A DNA stretch of 64,000 nucleotides, taken from positions 2,604,001 through 2,668,000 of the forward strand of contig NZ_CP022990.1 in assembly GCF_002278075.1 (NCBI RefSeq), written 5' to 3'. The DNA comes from Paraburkholderia aromaticivorans. GTDB lineage: Bacteria > Pseudomonadota > Gammaproteobacteria > Burkholderiales > Burkholderiaceae. The first letter of the stretch is position 1, and every line of letters begins with the position of its first letter. Positions 1 to 8,739 of the stretch are shown piece after piece. The notes under the pieces are model-generated. The model saw only the letters and a program-made list of their open reading frames with translations, did no database searches and was not told the DNA's origin. A program made the position numbers and the translations under genes.

Positions 1-417
1 CGCATGCTGATCGAACATGGCGCGAACGTCCGGCATGCGAATGCGCCGGGCGTCACGCCATTGATGGCCGCCGCGTACGGCGGCTTTGACGAAATCGTCG
101 CGCTCCTGCTGGCGCACGATGCGGATCCTCTCGCCACGGATCGCATCGGCAAGACGGCCATGGAGTACGCGGCCGGTCAGGGACAAACGAAGGTCGTGAA
201 TCAGCTGCTCGATGCCGGCGTCGACGTGAACCGCTCCTACAAGAACGATCTGACCGCGCTGATGTGGGCCGCGGGTTACGATCGTGCGGATACCGTCCGG
301 CTGCTGATCGCACGCGGTGCGAATCGGGCGCTGAAGGAAAATCGGGGAATGACGGCAAGAGATATCGCCGTGCAAACAAAATCCGATCAGGTGGCTCGTC
401 TGTTATCCGCGGGATAA
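1..417 (+). CDS. Ankyrin-repeat protein, 5' end outside window
   Basis: The frame is open from the first base, so this is probably the C-terminal part of a longer protein; the ATG at position 4 is only an internal methionine candidate. The visible 137 residues hold about four ankyrin repeats, seen as recurring TPLMAAAYGG, LLLAHDADP, LLDAGVDVN, LMWAAG and LLIARGAN blocks at about 33-residue spacing. Ankyrin repeats mediate protein-protein contacts; no catalytic motif is visible. The final repeat ends a few residues before the stop, so the C-terminus is complete. The partner cannot be inferred, because the next plus-strand gene begins 406 bp further on. Confidence 0.85.
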   Translation, partial: RMLIEHGANVRHANAPGVTPLMAAAYGGFDEIVALLLAHDADPLATDRIGKTAMEYAAGQGQTKVVNQLLDAGVDVNRSYKNDLTALMWAAGYDRADTVRLLIARGANRALKENRGMTARDIAVQTKSDQVARLLSAG

Positions 418-524
418 AAGCTGTTAAGCGATGCGGGTTGCCGATCCGCATAGGGCTCGCGCAATTCGACGAGCACGCCGCTGTCGGCACGGCTGCGCGT
501 CGCCGACGTTAGCCTGCTGCCCAT
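384..524 (-). CDS. Candidate small protein, 46 aa
   Basis: This is a short minus-strand frame with an unusually good ribosome-binding site: AAGGAGGTG ends seven bases before the ATG at 524-522. The deduced protein begins MGSRLTSATRSRAD and ends NRRAT. It contains no hydrophobic segment or motif that I recognise. Its last 34 bases run antisense into the end of the ankyrin gene. The only support is the Shine-Dalgarno sequence and the position in an otherwise empty gap. It could be a real small gene, a remnant, or chance. Confidence 0.3.
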
Positions 525-823
525 ATACGAACACCTCCTTGCACGCTTGAGCGCATACGCTGCGCGAGCATCACAACTTCTGCGCCTATCTTCCCCCTGA
601 CATCGAACTCTCCGGTTCTGTGGATTCGCCCACAGGCCCCCGGCTCAGTCGTGGCAACCCGGAAAACGCGGTCCCCACGAATTCAACCCGGCATTCCAGC
701 CTTTCCATACCCGGCCCATCGCTCCAAGCCCGAGCTTTACCCGATTCAAGTTTGCACGCGCTGCGCCGATAAGAAGCAGGATGAATGCACCATTGCCGCG
801 CTCCATGAGTAAGTATTACCCCT
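418..823. other. Intergenic gap, 406 bp
   Basis: Apart from the candidate minus-strand small frame at 384-524, I see no gene. The right-hand 250 bp precede the TonB-receptor gene and probably carry its promoter, but no convincing -35/-10 pair, Fur-box-like sequence or terminator stood out. The receptor start has no strong Shine-Dalgarno sequence. Confidence 0.5.
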
Positions 824-2860
824 ATGTCAGATCTGCGTCACTTCGCGCGCAGTGCTATGTGCACGTTGCGCTTCACGTTGCTTGCCGCAGCGTCCACGGT
901 TGTACCGGCACACACCGCTCGGGCGGTCGCGCAGCCGGACCCTTCTTCGAGTGAGCAGGCGCCGGGCGATCTCACCGCACTACCGCTGGAGACGTTGATG
1001 CAAGTAACGGTGAGTAGCGCCAGCCGCCTTGCTCAGCCGATATCCGACGCACCGGCCGCGGTCTACATTCTGACTGCCGTGGATATTCGCGACTTCGGGT
1101 GGAGGACGCTCGCGGATGCGCTCGCGTCGCTTCCCGGGCTGTACACCACCTACGACCGGACCTATTCCTATCTCGGCGCTCGCGGCTTTCAGCGCCCGGG
1201 CGACTACAACAGCCGGTTTCTGCTGCTCATCGACGGCGTCAGAACCAACGACTCGGTATTCGATCAGGCGGCCATCGGCACGGATTTTCCCGTGGACATG
1301 GACCTTGTCGAGCGGATCGAGTATGTGCCGGGGCCGGGATCGGCTGTGTACGGTTCGAATGCGCTGTTTGGCGTCGTGAACGTGATTACGAAGACCGGAG
1401 AGAGTCTGCGCGGCGCCCAGGTCGCGCTTGCGGCGGGGAGTTTCGGCGAGAAGCAGGCCCGCGCTACGTACGGTTGGCATGGCACGCATGGCGCGGACGT
1501 TCTGCTGTCCGCCAGTTCTTTTGTCAGCAACGGGCAGAGCCTGTTCTATCCAGAGTTCGATACGCCCGATCAGAACAACGGCGTAGCGCAAGGGCTCGAT
1601 TACGACCGCAGTCAGAAGTTGCTCGCGAAATTCGCGTACGGCGACTTCGGCCTCAGCATGGGCTATGGGAACCGGACGAAGGGCGTTCCCGGCGCGCCGT
1701 ATGGCGCGATATTCAATGCGCCGTTCAGCACGACCGATACGCATAGTTTTATCGACGGCACTTTTCAGCACACCATCGCGCAAGGCATACAACTGGCCTC
1801 GAGCGCCTACTGGGGGCGCTACGACTACCGCAGTCCGAGTCTGTATGCGCCCGGGCCGGTGGAGAACGTGGATGGCGATCACGCGCTTTGGTACGGCGTC
1901 GATGTTCACACCACGTTCACGTCCCTTCCGAGAAACAAAGTCGTGCTGGGTTTCGACTACACGCGCGATGCACGCCGTGACCAGTACAACTTCAACGTCG
2001 ATCCCTACGCGAGTTTGCTCGACGACCGGCGCTCGGGTAACCGCACGGGCGTTTACGGCGAAGACGAGCTGCAATTGTCCGCGAACTTTTCGCTCAATGT
2101 CGGACTGCGTTACGACGTGGAGACAGCGGCGGGCGGCAATGTGAGTCCACGCGTGGCGCTTGCCTACAAGCCGACCAGCCACGACACGGTGAAGCTGGTG
2201 TATGGTCGCGCCTATCGCGCGCCGAACGCCTACGAGCTCTATTACGCAGTACCGGGTGCGGGCGGGCAGTCCGCCAATCCTTCATTGAAGGCCGAACACG
2301 TTACGACCGTCGAATTGATCTACCAGCGACAGTTCGGCGCGACGGGCCGCGCGACACTTTCTCTCTTCCATTACGACATCCGCGACCTGATCTCGGAGAC
2401 GACCACGCCTGCCGGGGTGTACGTTTTTGAGAACCTCGATCGGGCGAAGGCGAATGGCGCCGAGCTGAGCTATGAACAGCGTTTCGGCGAAACCAGAATC
2501 CGGGCCAGCTATTCGTGGCAAATCGCCCGTGACGGCGCGACGGGAGACATACTGCAAAACTCGCCACGCCACCTCGCGAAACTCAACCTGGTGCTGCCGC
2601 TCTTCGGCAATGCCGCGCGACTGGGCACCGAGCTGCGTTGCGTATCGAGCCGGCTCGCCGAAGGTGGCCACGCCGCGGGATACTGCCTCGGCAATCTGTC
2701 CGTCGGCTCGACGCGCCTGATCCAGCATGCCGATGTGTCTTTCTCGGTCTACAACGTAGCCAACACACAGTATGCGGATCCGGCGGGACCCGGCTACACG
2801 CAGGAGGTCATCGCGCAGCAAGGCCGTACCTTCTTCCTCAAAATGGTGTACGGATTCTAG
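824..2860 (+). CDS. TonB-dependent outer-membrane receptor
   Basis: The 678-residue protein has an N-terminal export signal (hydrophobic stretch around residues 13-30, Ala-rich cleavage region), a plug domain at roughly 45-195 (LIDGVRTND, VYGSNALFGVVNVITKTG) and a long beta-barrel ending in an aromatic residue (KMVYGF). It should import a ligand across the outer membrane using TonB/ExbBD energy. The segment LMQVTVSSASR near residue 60 resembles the start of receptors that travel with YfiR/GGDEF genes. The next gene starts one base after its stop. The start at 824 lacks a clear Shine-Dalgarno sequence, and Met12 (857) is an alternative that still leaves a signal peptide. The ligand is unknown. 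Confidence 0.9.
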   Translation: MSDLRHFARSAMCTLRFTLLAAASTVVPAHTARAVAQPDPSSSEQAPGDLTALPLETLMQVTVSSASRLAQPISDAPAAVYILTAVDIRDFGWRTLADALASLPGLYTTYDRTYSYLGARGFQRPGDYNSRFLLLIDGVRTNDSVFDQAAIGTDFPVDMDLVERIEYVPGPGSAVYGSNALFGVVNVITKTGESLRGAQVALAAGSFGEKQARATYGWHGTHGADVLLSASSFVSNGQSLFYPEFDTPDQNNGVAQGLDYDRSQKLLAKFAYGDFGLSMGYGNRTKGVPGAPYGAIFNAPFSTTDTHSFIDGTFQHTIAQGIQLASSAYWGRYDYRSPSLYAPGPVENVDGDHALWYGVDVHTTFTSLPRNKVVLGFDYTRDARRDQYNFNVDPYASLLDDRRSGNRTGVYGEDELQLSANFSLNVGLRYDVETAAGGNVSPRVALAYKPTSHDTVKLVYGRAYRAPNAYELYYAVPGAGGQSANPSLKAEHVTTVELIYQRQFGATGRATLSLFHYDIRDLISETTTPAGVYVFENLDRAKANGAELSYEQRFGETRIRASYSWQIARDGATGDILQNSPRHLAKLNLVLPLFGNAARLGTELRCVSSRLAEGGHAAGYCLGNLSVGSTRLIQHADVSFSVYNVANTQYADPAGPGYTQEVIAQQGRTFFLKMVYGF

Positions 2861-2861
2861 T

Positions 2862-3392
2862 ATGCGGTTCAATCGCACACTCCGCGCATCCGCCATGCTG
2901 GGCTCCGTATGCCTCGCGATCATTGCCGGGCCGTCGAACGCGCAAGTTGACGAAGCGATGCTGAGTGCCGCCTACATTTACAACTTCATCCAGTTCACCA
3001 CCTGGCCGCCAGGGGGGCTCTCCGATTCGAAGCTGGTTGTCTGCGCCAACGGTGATAGCGCTCCGGGCGCTGCGCTCGCCGGTCTCAATGGAAAGACCGT
3101 AAGCGGACGCACCTGGACTTCCGCCTCGCTGAGCCGCGGCGACGATCCGTCAGGATGCAACGTAATTTTTCTCGAAGAGGGCAAGCCGGTGTCCAGGCAG
3201 ACAAGAGAAATGCTCGGTTCGGACCGGTCCGTGCTCGTCATTACCACTTCAGCGCTGGATGCACAGGGCACCGTGATCCGGCTGTACACCGAAGGAAACC
3301 ATTTGCGTTTCGATATCAACAACCGCGAGGCAGCGCGGCGACACCTTTCGCTCAGCTCGAAGCTGCTTCAACTGGCAAGGACGGTCCTATGA
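2862..3392 (+). CDS. YfiR-like periplasmic protein (DUF4154)
   Basis: This 176-residue exported protein has a signal peptide (hydrophobic core around residues 10-22, cleavage near SNAQ) followed by AMLSAAYIYNFIQFTTWP, the hallmark opening of the DUF4154/YfiR family. In Pseudomonas YfiR represses the membrane diguanylate cyclase YfiN from the periplasm; a comparable role toward the next gene is inferred. The frame is open further upstream, but the ATG at 2862 lies one base after the receptor stop and directly precedes the signal peptide. Its stop overlaps the next start by 4 bp. Confidence 0.88.
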   Translation: MRFNRTLRASAMLGSVCLAIIAGPSNAQVDEAMLSAAYIYNFIQFTTWPPGGLSDSKLVVCANGDSAPGAALAGLNGKTVSGRTWTSASLSRGDDPSGCNVIFLEEGKPVSRQTREMLGSDRSVLVITTSALDAQGTVIRLYTEGNHLRFDINNREAARRHLSLSSKLLQLARTVL

Positions 3393-5311
3393 GCGTGATC
3401 GAACGCAACAAGCCGAGTTTGACCCGTGCTTTAGGACGGGTCAACGTCATTGGAGTGGCCGTCGCGCTGGTGATTTCGAGTGTCGTCCTGCTTGTCTATG
3501 AAGCGGTGTCGCTGCGGGCTGCGCTCGCGGACAACGCCGGGCTCGAGGCTGCAATGGTCGCGGAGAACATGTCAGCGCCACTGCTCTTCAATGACGCCGA
3601 GGTGGCGAGCGAGGTGTTGACGCATCTCGGCAGTTTGCCCTACGTCGAAAGTGTCGCGGTGTTCGACGCCAAGGGCCGCCGCTTTGCGCGCTACGCTCAG
3701 CCAGGCCTATCGGAGAAGGAACAGAACGAAGGCACGGAGGCAGCCGCGCAAGAACACGTGCGCCTTTCTTTCAAGGACGTGATTGTCGCGGTGCCCGTGG
3801 TCCAGGGTGGCGCGCGGGTCGGCACAGTGGTCCTGGTTGCGACGACGGGGGGAATGAAGTCGGAGTTCACGCGCTATGCCTGCTTTCTGTTTCTAGCGTC
3901 GGCGTGTGCCTTGTGGATCGCGTCGCTCGTCATGTCGCGTACGAAAGCGCGCGTCATCGAGGCGGAGCGGCGACTCGAGTATTACGCGCTGACCGACCCG
4001 CTGACCGATCTGCCGAATCGTCGGGCCTTCTACGACGAACTCGCCCACTGCCTGCGTCCGTCTGCTGGCGTTTTACCGCAGGTGACGCTCGTCCTGATCG
4101 ATCTCGACGATTTCAAAACGGTCAACGATACGCTCGGGCACGGGGCCGGGGACGAACTGCTGCGCGCGGTCGCGCACACCCTGCGAGGTACGGTTCGGCA
4201 ACGAGACATCGTCAGCCGCATCGGCGGCGACGAATTCGCGGTGCTGGCCACCTCGGACACCGACCGGAGTCAGAGCCGGGGGACCGCGGAGAAAATTGTC
4301 CGCAGCCTTGGGCGATCGTTCGAACTCGAGGGAACGATGGTGCCCGTCACCGTCAGCGTGGGCTTTTCCAGGTTTCCGGACGATGCCGGCGATATCGCGT
4401 CGCTCGTGAGCAGCGCGGACATCGCCCTGTATGCGGCCAAGAGTGGCGGAAAAAATCTTGCGTTCGAGTTCCGGCCGAAAATGACGGCAGAGGCGCAGCG
4501 GCGCGCGTTGCTGGAGCGCGACCTGCGCGAAGCGATCGAGCGCGATCGACTGGACATCGCCTATCAACCTCAATTCGACTGCCGGACCGGGCAGTTAGTC
4601 GGCGTGGAAGCGCTGGCGCGGTGGAATCATCCTGTGCAGGGGGATGTTTCTCCCGCCGAATTCGTGCCGATCGCGGAAAGTAGCGAACTGATTCTTTCAC
4701 TCGGGCAATGGATCCTGAACCGCGCATGCCGCGATGCCGTGCGTTGGAACCGCGATGCATCGGCACCTGTCAGCGTCTCTGTGAATGTCTCGGCGCGCCA
4801 GCTCCGGCATCACAGTTTCGGGGCCGATGTGCTTGCGACACTCGAGGAGAGCGGCTTGCGGCCGGAGTTGCTCGAACTCGAGTTGACCGAGAGTCTGTTG
4901 ATGGCGAATCTGACGGCGGCGGTGGAGGTCATGCGAACGCTGCGCGCGCGAGGTGTGCGCCTGTCGATCGACGACTTTGGCACGGGCTATTCCTCTCTAT
5001 CGTACTTGCAGTCGTTTCCGCTCAATCAACTGAAAATCGATCGCAGCTTTGTCAAGGCGCTGCCGCACTCGGGGCAGCCCATCGTGACCGCCATCATTTC
5101 GATGGCGCATAGCTTCGGCCTCACTGTCGTTGCCGAGGGGGTCGAATACCCGGCGCAGCTGGCCTGGCTCTGCGATAGCGGGTGCGACTACATTCAGGGT
5201 TATCTGACGGGGCGGCCAATGACGTTTGCCGCATTAATGGACGCCTTGAACGAAGAGCGCGAGCATGTCCTCGCCTCCGAGCGCACTGAACCGGCTGGAC
5301 CCGTGTCATAG
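3389..5311 (+). CDS. Membrane GGDEF-EAL c-di-GMP enzyme
   Basis: The protein has 640 residues. Two membrane segments (about 18-40 and 160-182) flank a periplasmic region that looks like a CHASE8-type sensor. A GGDEF domain follows with an intact GGDEF motif (about residue 280) and an RQRD inhibitory site nine residues upstream. The EAL domain keeps EAL (VGVEALARWNHP), DDFGTGYSS, KIDRSFV and AEGVE. Both synthesis and hydrolysis of c-di-GMP are therefore possible. The ATG overlaps the YfiR-like stop (ATGA), so the pair is probably translationally coupled, with the YfiR-like protein as its likely periplasmic regulator. The TonB receptor adds an outer-membrane input. Confidence 0.93.
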   Translation: MSVIERNKPSLTRALGRVNVIGVAVALVISSVVLLVYEAVSLRAALADNAGLEAAMVAENMSAPLLFNDAEVASEVLTHLGSLPYVESVAVFDAKGRRFARYAQPGLSEKEQNEGTEAAAQEHVRLSFKDVIVAVPVVQGGARVGTVVLVATTGGMKSEFTRYACFLFLASACALWIASLVMSRTKARVIEAERRLEYYALTDPLTDLPNRRAFYDELAHCLRPSAGVLPQVTLVLIDLDDFKTVNDTLGHGAGDELLRAVAHTLRGTVRQRDIVSRIGGDEFAVLATSDTDRSQSRGTAEKIVRSLGRSFELEGTMVPVTVSVGFSRFPDDAGDIASLVSSADIALYAAKSGGKNLAFEFRPKMTAEAQRRALLERDLREAIERDRLDIAYQPQFDCRTGQLVGVEALARWNHPVQGDVSPAEFVPIAESSELILSLGQWILNRACRDAVRWNRDASAPVSVSVNVSARQLRHHSFGADVLATLEESGLRPELLELELTESLLMANLTAAVEVMRTLRARGVRLSIDDFGTGYSSLSYLQSFPLNQLKIDRSFVKALPHSGQPIVTAIISMAHSFGLTVVAEGVEYPAQLAWLCDSGCDYIQGYLTGRPMTFAALMDALNEEREHVLASERTEPAGPVS

Positions 5312-5408
5312 AAACCTGTAAGTTCCCGTTGTGACTTTCCGGCGTGATCCGGAAGCACCGCCAGTTTGCCTGATGGACAAGGATGGGATTCGCCGGTTCG
5401 CCAAAACG

Positions 5409-5449
5409 ATTCGGTACACGTTGCCGTTGACCGCGGCAACGTGCCGAAT
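5409..5449. repeat. Stem-loop after the c-di-GMP operon
   Basis: This imperfect inverted repeat pairs CACGTTGCCG (5417-5426) with CGGCAACGTG (5434-5443) across a seven-base loop. ATTCGG (5409-5414) pairs with CCGAAT (5444-5449) beyond a two-base bulge. No T-run follows, so it is not a standard intrinsic terminator. It may end or stabilise the upstream transcript. Confidence 0.5.
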
Positions 5450-5529
5450 CGCGGTGCGGGCGATCTTGAACAGTGGCCACGAACTACGTGGCTGATACGC
5501 GGCGCTAGCGTCGCGAAATGGGGGGTGAC

Positions 5530-5808
5530 ATGAAAAGTTTCTTCGTTGGCGCAGCCTTTGTGAGTATCGGCATCGCCGCCTCGGGATTGGCGCATGCGAC
5601 GGATGTTGGCATAGGGATCAACATCGGCGCGCCACCTGTCGTTGTCGCACCGGCCCCGGTAGTCGTCGTGTCGCCTGGATGGCACGGGGACCGCTACTGG
5701 GACGGCCATCGCTATTGGGATCGCGACGAATGGGAGGAACACCATCATCACCATGGACATAAGGACGGCCACTGTCCGCCTGGACACGCAAAGAAGGGCG
5801 AATGCTGA
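5530..5808 (+). CDS. Small exported His-rich protein
   Basis: The protein has 92 residues. It carries a typical signal peptide (MKSFFVGAAFVSIGIAA, cleavage near AHA), a Val/Pro/Ala segment, then an aromatic and His-rich C-terminus with five consecutive histidines, HGHKDGHCPPGH and a final Cys. This composition suggests periplasmic metal binding, which is inference. The ATG at 5530 is preferred over 5518 because GGGGGTGAC lies just upstream and the signal peptide starts cleanly there. It is probably monocistronic: a strong hairpin with a T-run follows at 5901-5950. Confidence 0.75.
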   Translation: MKSFFVGAAFVSIGIAASGLAHATDVGIGINIGAPPVVVAPAPVVVVSPGWHGDRYWDGHRYWDRDEWEEHHHHHGHKDGHCPPGHAKKGEC

Positions 5809-6242
5809 GCGGCTCAACGCCGCCGCGCGTCGATGCACCGCCAGAAGCGCAGGCGGGTATGAAGAACGCGTAGATTCGCGCGCTTATTGTCTTCCATTGT
5901 CGGCGGCAGGCACCGCACGTTTTCGCACGGGCCTGCCGCCGTACTTTTTTGTTCGCCGTGAATTTGCGCGCGGGTCCACGCCTTCGGAAAGGTGTGCCAG
6001 TGGAGGCGCGGCTAGCAGCAGGACCCAACAGAACCGGCCTTCCCGGACTCGCTTTCCGTACTTAAAACGCAGGCGTACGGTTCGTTCTAGATACAGAGAA
6101 GACTTTCCTGGCCGTTTTCTGAAACAGAGGCGGCTGGATTTTAGTGGAAGGCGCCTTGTCACGCCGCGTTTCTGACGTGCCATGGAAGCGATGCGCAATT
6201 GTCTGTTTGCTTGAGCCCCTCAACTACTTCAGGAGAGTCGAG
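5809..6242. other. Intergenic gap, 434 bp
   Basis: This gap holds a terminator-like hairpin at 5901-5950. The rest, relatively AT-rich near 6050-6240, should carry the promoter of the protease gene. No further gene is supported. Confidence 0.5.
5901..5950 (+). terminator. Rho-independent terminator candidate
   Basis: CGGCGGCAGGC (5901-5911) pairs perfectly with GCCTGCCGCCG (5931-5941) over a 19-base loop, and six T residues follow at 5945-5950. It would end transcription of the small His-rich gene. The three-base gap between stem and T-run and the large loop make it slightly atypical. Confidence 0.65.
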
Positions 6243-7349
6243 ATGCCCTATCATGCGAACCGTCCGCGGCCGTTGACCCGTCAGGAGCTGGAAGTCCTCA
6301 GTCCTCTCAAGGCAACCAAAGAAAACCTTCGTGTGACCGCGAAATCCATCTGGTCCACTACCTACGTCACGGTTCCCGCCGGCGTGGAGCTGGCGCCGAA
6401 AGTGAAAAGCGAGCGAGTCGATGTGCGTGCCGATGGCCAGAGCCTATGGAAGATCGGCGTCGAGATGAGCGCCGGATCGTCTCCCGGACTGCCCATGGGC
6501 TGCACGGTCCAGCGGCATGAGTGGACCGATACGATGGGACAGATTTCCGGCCACCCGTCCTTCAGGCCGGAATGGATGGACGTTCGCTTCATTCCAAAGA
6601 CCGGGATTCGCCGGCCGCAGCCGCAGATGCGAGACGGAAAAGGGCGCAAGGTCAAACCGCTCACGGTATTTCCTGGCGACGCGCGCCAGGTTCTATTCGA
6701 TACGAGCTGGCCGTGGCTACTGACGGGCAAGATTGTCACGAGCGACGGCACATCCGGTTCCGGTGTGCTGATCGGTGACCGCCTCGTTCTGACCGCTCGC
6801 CACGTCATGCCCTGGAACAGCATCGGAACCGGCAACTGGTGGATGAAATTCACGCCGTACTATTTTGACGGTACCGAGCCGTTCGGGTCATCTTACGTCA
6901 GCGACGCCCGCCACTATGGAACCGACGACACGGATTTCAACCTGTCGCATGACTACGCGGTTTTGCGGTTGTACGAGCCTTTGGGCAACCGGTTAGGCTA
7001 TATCGGCACGACAAGTTTCGACGACGGATGGCGCGGGCTGAACGTATGGGAGAACGTGGGCTACCCATTCGATGTCGCGGGCGGGGAGCGACCTGCGGTG
7101 CAAAGCTGGCAATCGTTCGAAGACGACTACGAAGACGACGACGGACAGACGTTGGAAACGGAGGCGAGCCTGAATCACGGTAACTCCGGTGGCCCGTTCT
7201 TCGCATGGTTCGACAATGGAAGCCAGGTTCGCGCGTGCGGAGTCGTATCGAGCGAAGTGAGTTTTAATGGCGACGCGGACAATTCGGTGAGCGGGGGAGA
7301 CAACCTGGTCAACCTGGTCGACTGGGCGCGAGCGAATTGGCCGTTGTAA
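6243..7349 (+). CDS. Trypsin-like serine peptidase
   Basis: This 368-residue protein has the chymotrypsin-fold triad in order: His in VLTARHVMPW (about residue 186), Asp in SHDYAVLRL (about 237) and Ser in NHGNSGGPFF (about 315). The triad looks intact, so activity is likely. No signal peptide is visible: the protein begins MPYHANRPRPLTRQE, giving an approximately 150-residue N-terminal extension of unknown role. An AGGAG sequence sits upstream of the ATG at 6243, which is why this start was taken over the longer open frame from 6144. It is convergent with the sensor kinase, so probably a single-gene unit. Substrate and location are unknown. Confidence 0.85.
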   Translation: MPYHANRPRPLTRQELEVLSPLKATKENLRVTAKSIWSTTYVTVPAGVELAPKVKSERVDVRADGQSLWKIGVEMSAGSSPGLPMGCTVQRHEWTDTMGQISGHPSFRPEWMDVRFIPKTGIRRPQPQMRDGKGRKVKPLTVFPGDARQVLFDTSWPWLLTGKIVTSDGTSGSGVLIGDRLVLTARHVMPWNSIGTGNWWMKFTPYYFDGTEPFGSSYVSDARHYGTDDTDFNLSHDYAVLRLYEPLGNRLGYIGTTSFDDGWRGLNVWENVGYPFDVAGGERPAVQSWQSFEDDYEDDDGQTLETEASLNHGNSGGPFFAWFDNGSQVRACGVVSSEVSFNGDADNSVSGGDNLVNLVDWARANWPL

Positions 7350-7377
7350 TGCGATAACCGGGCAACGCGCGCCGGAG

Positions 7378-8739
7378 TCAGCCATTGCTTGCGGCGACGT
7401 GCTTCGCCACTCTGACAAATCCGCTCACCGACACCGTTAAACCCGTTGCACCGGCGTTGTTTGACAATGAGAGCGTCAGTCCTTGTCGCTGAGCGATACG
7501 GGCCGCAATGGCGAGTCCCAATCCGCTGCCTGTTCCCCTCGTGTGCTCACCGCGGTAGAAGCGGTCGAGCACACGCTCCATGTCGTGCTCGGGAATGCCG
7601 GGCCCGTTGTCCACCACGTCGAAGCCGAGGCGATCCGCGGTGAGGGTGAGCACGACGTCGACCTTGCCTCCTCGCGGTGTGTAGCGGATCGCATTGTCGA
7701 TCAGATTATTCAGCAGCACGCTTACCCCATGGGGATCCGCCAGCACGTCGCATGTATCGTTTTGCGTCACCGGAGGCCGGAACTCCAGGCCCAGGTCGAT
7801 TTGCCGCTCTTCCGCCAACAGGGAAAAATCGCTGACTGCCTGCTCGCCGATTCTCCTCAAGCTGACCGTTATGCCTTCGTTTGCAGGCTGCGCATCTTCT
7901 CTCGCAAGAGTCAGAAGTTGTTGAACGAGCCGGATGATGCGATTGAGCCGCGTGTCGATGCGCTCGATGGTTCGGCCATCGTCTTTCAGCGTGCCGTTGT
8001 TCGACGCTGCCTGCAACTGCAGTTTCAGCGCGGCAAGCGGCGAGCGAAGCTCGTGGGCGGCATCCGCAATGAATGTGCGTTGCGCCTGTGAGGCGGCGTT
8101 CAGACGCTGCAGGAGGTCGTTCAATGCATCGACGAGCGGCCGGATTTCGACAGGCACATTGCCGTCGATACGCAATGGTTCGAGAGAATCGAGCGAACGC
8201 GTGGCGAGCGAACGCGATAATCCGCCAATCGGCGCGAGGCCTCTCGCAACGACGAGCAGCACGAGTACGATGGTGACAGGCATTAGCACACCCAGCGGCC
8301 ATAACGTATGGAGCGCGAGATGCAGCGCCAGTGCTTCTCGTACAGAGACCGGTTGCGCCACCTGCACGAAACGATCCGACTGTTGCAAGCCCAGCACGCG
8401 CCAGTGACCCTCGCCCCGTTCGATGGTGCGAATACCCGCCGGCAGACGCGCGAGGACCGGCGTGTGCCGCGAGTGGTAAACGAGCGCGCCGCCTTTGTCC
8501 CATATCTCGATCAGAATCCGGTCGTCGGAAATACCTTCGAACTCCGCACCTTGCCGGTCGACTGTTTCCGCGGTTTCGAGATTCGACGGCAACGACAGGG
8601 CGACGGTCCGCAGTTCATAGTCGAACAGTTCATTTGCCTCCTCGCGGGCCGTATGAAAAATGCCGAACGCGGCAATAGCGGAGGCGGCGGCGAGGCCGCA
8701 GATCAGCCAGCCGAGCAGCCAGCGGCGGATCGACGTCAT
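7378..8739 (-). CDS. Sensor histidine kinase (QseC/PmrB type)
   Basis: This 453-residue inner-membrane kinase has two transmembrane segments (about 8-28 and 150-175) around a periplasmic sensor region, then a HAMP-like linker. The phospho-acceptor His lies in FIADAAHELRSPLAALK, followed by the ATPase domain with NLIDNAIRYTP (N box), DNGPGIP (G1) and GTGSGLGLAI (G2). All the residues needed for autophosphorylation are present. Its start overlaps the response-regulator stop by 4 bp, so the two are coupled and form one system. The architecture resembles QseC and PmrB; the stimulus cannot be told from sequence. Confidence 0.93.
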   Translation of the reverse strand: MTSIRRWLLGWLICGLAAASAIAAFGIFHTAREEANELFDYELRTVALSLPSNLETAETVDRQGAEFEGISDDRILIEIWDKGGALVYHSRHTPVLARLPAGIRTIERGEGHWRVLGLQQSDRFVQVAQPVSVREALALHLALHTLWPLGVLMPVTIVLVLLVVARGLAPIGGLSRSLATRSLDSLEPLRIDGNVPVEIRPLVDALNDLLQRLNAASQAQRTFIADAAHELRSPLAALKLQLQAASNNGTLKDDGRTIERIDTRLNRIIRLVQQLLTLAREDAQPANEGITVSLRRIGEQAVSDFSLLAEERQIDLGLEFRPPVTQNDTCDVLADPHGVSVLLNNLIDNAIRYTPRGGKVDVVLTLTADRLGFDVVDNGPGIPEHDMERVLDRFYRGEHTRGTGSGLGLAIAARIAQRQGLTLSLSNNAGATGLTVSVSGFVRVAKHVAASNG

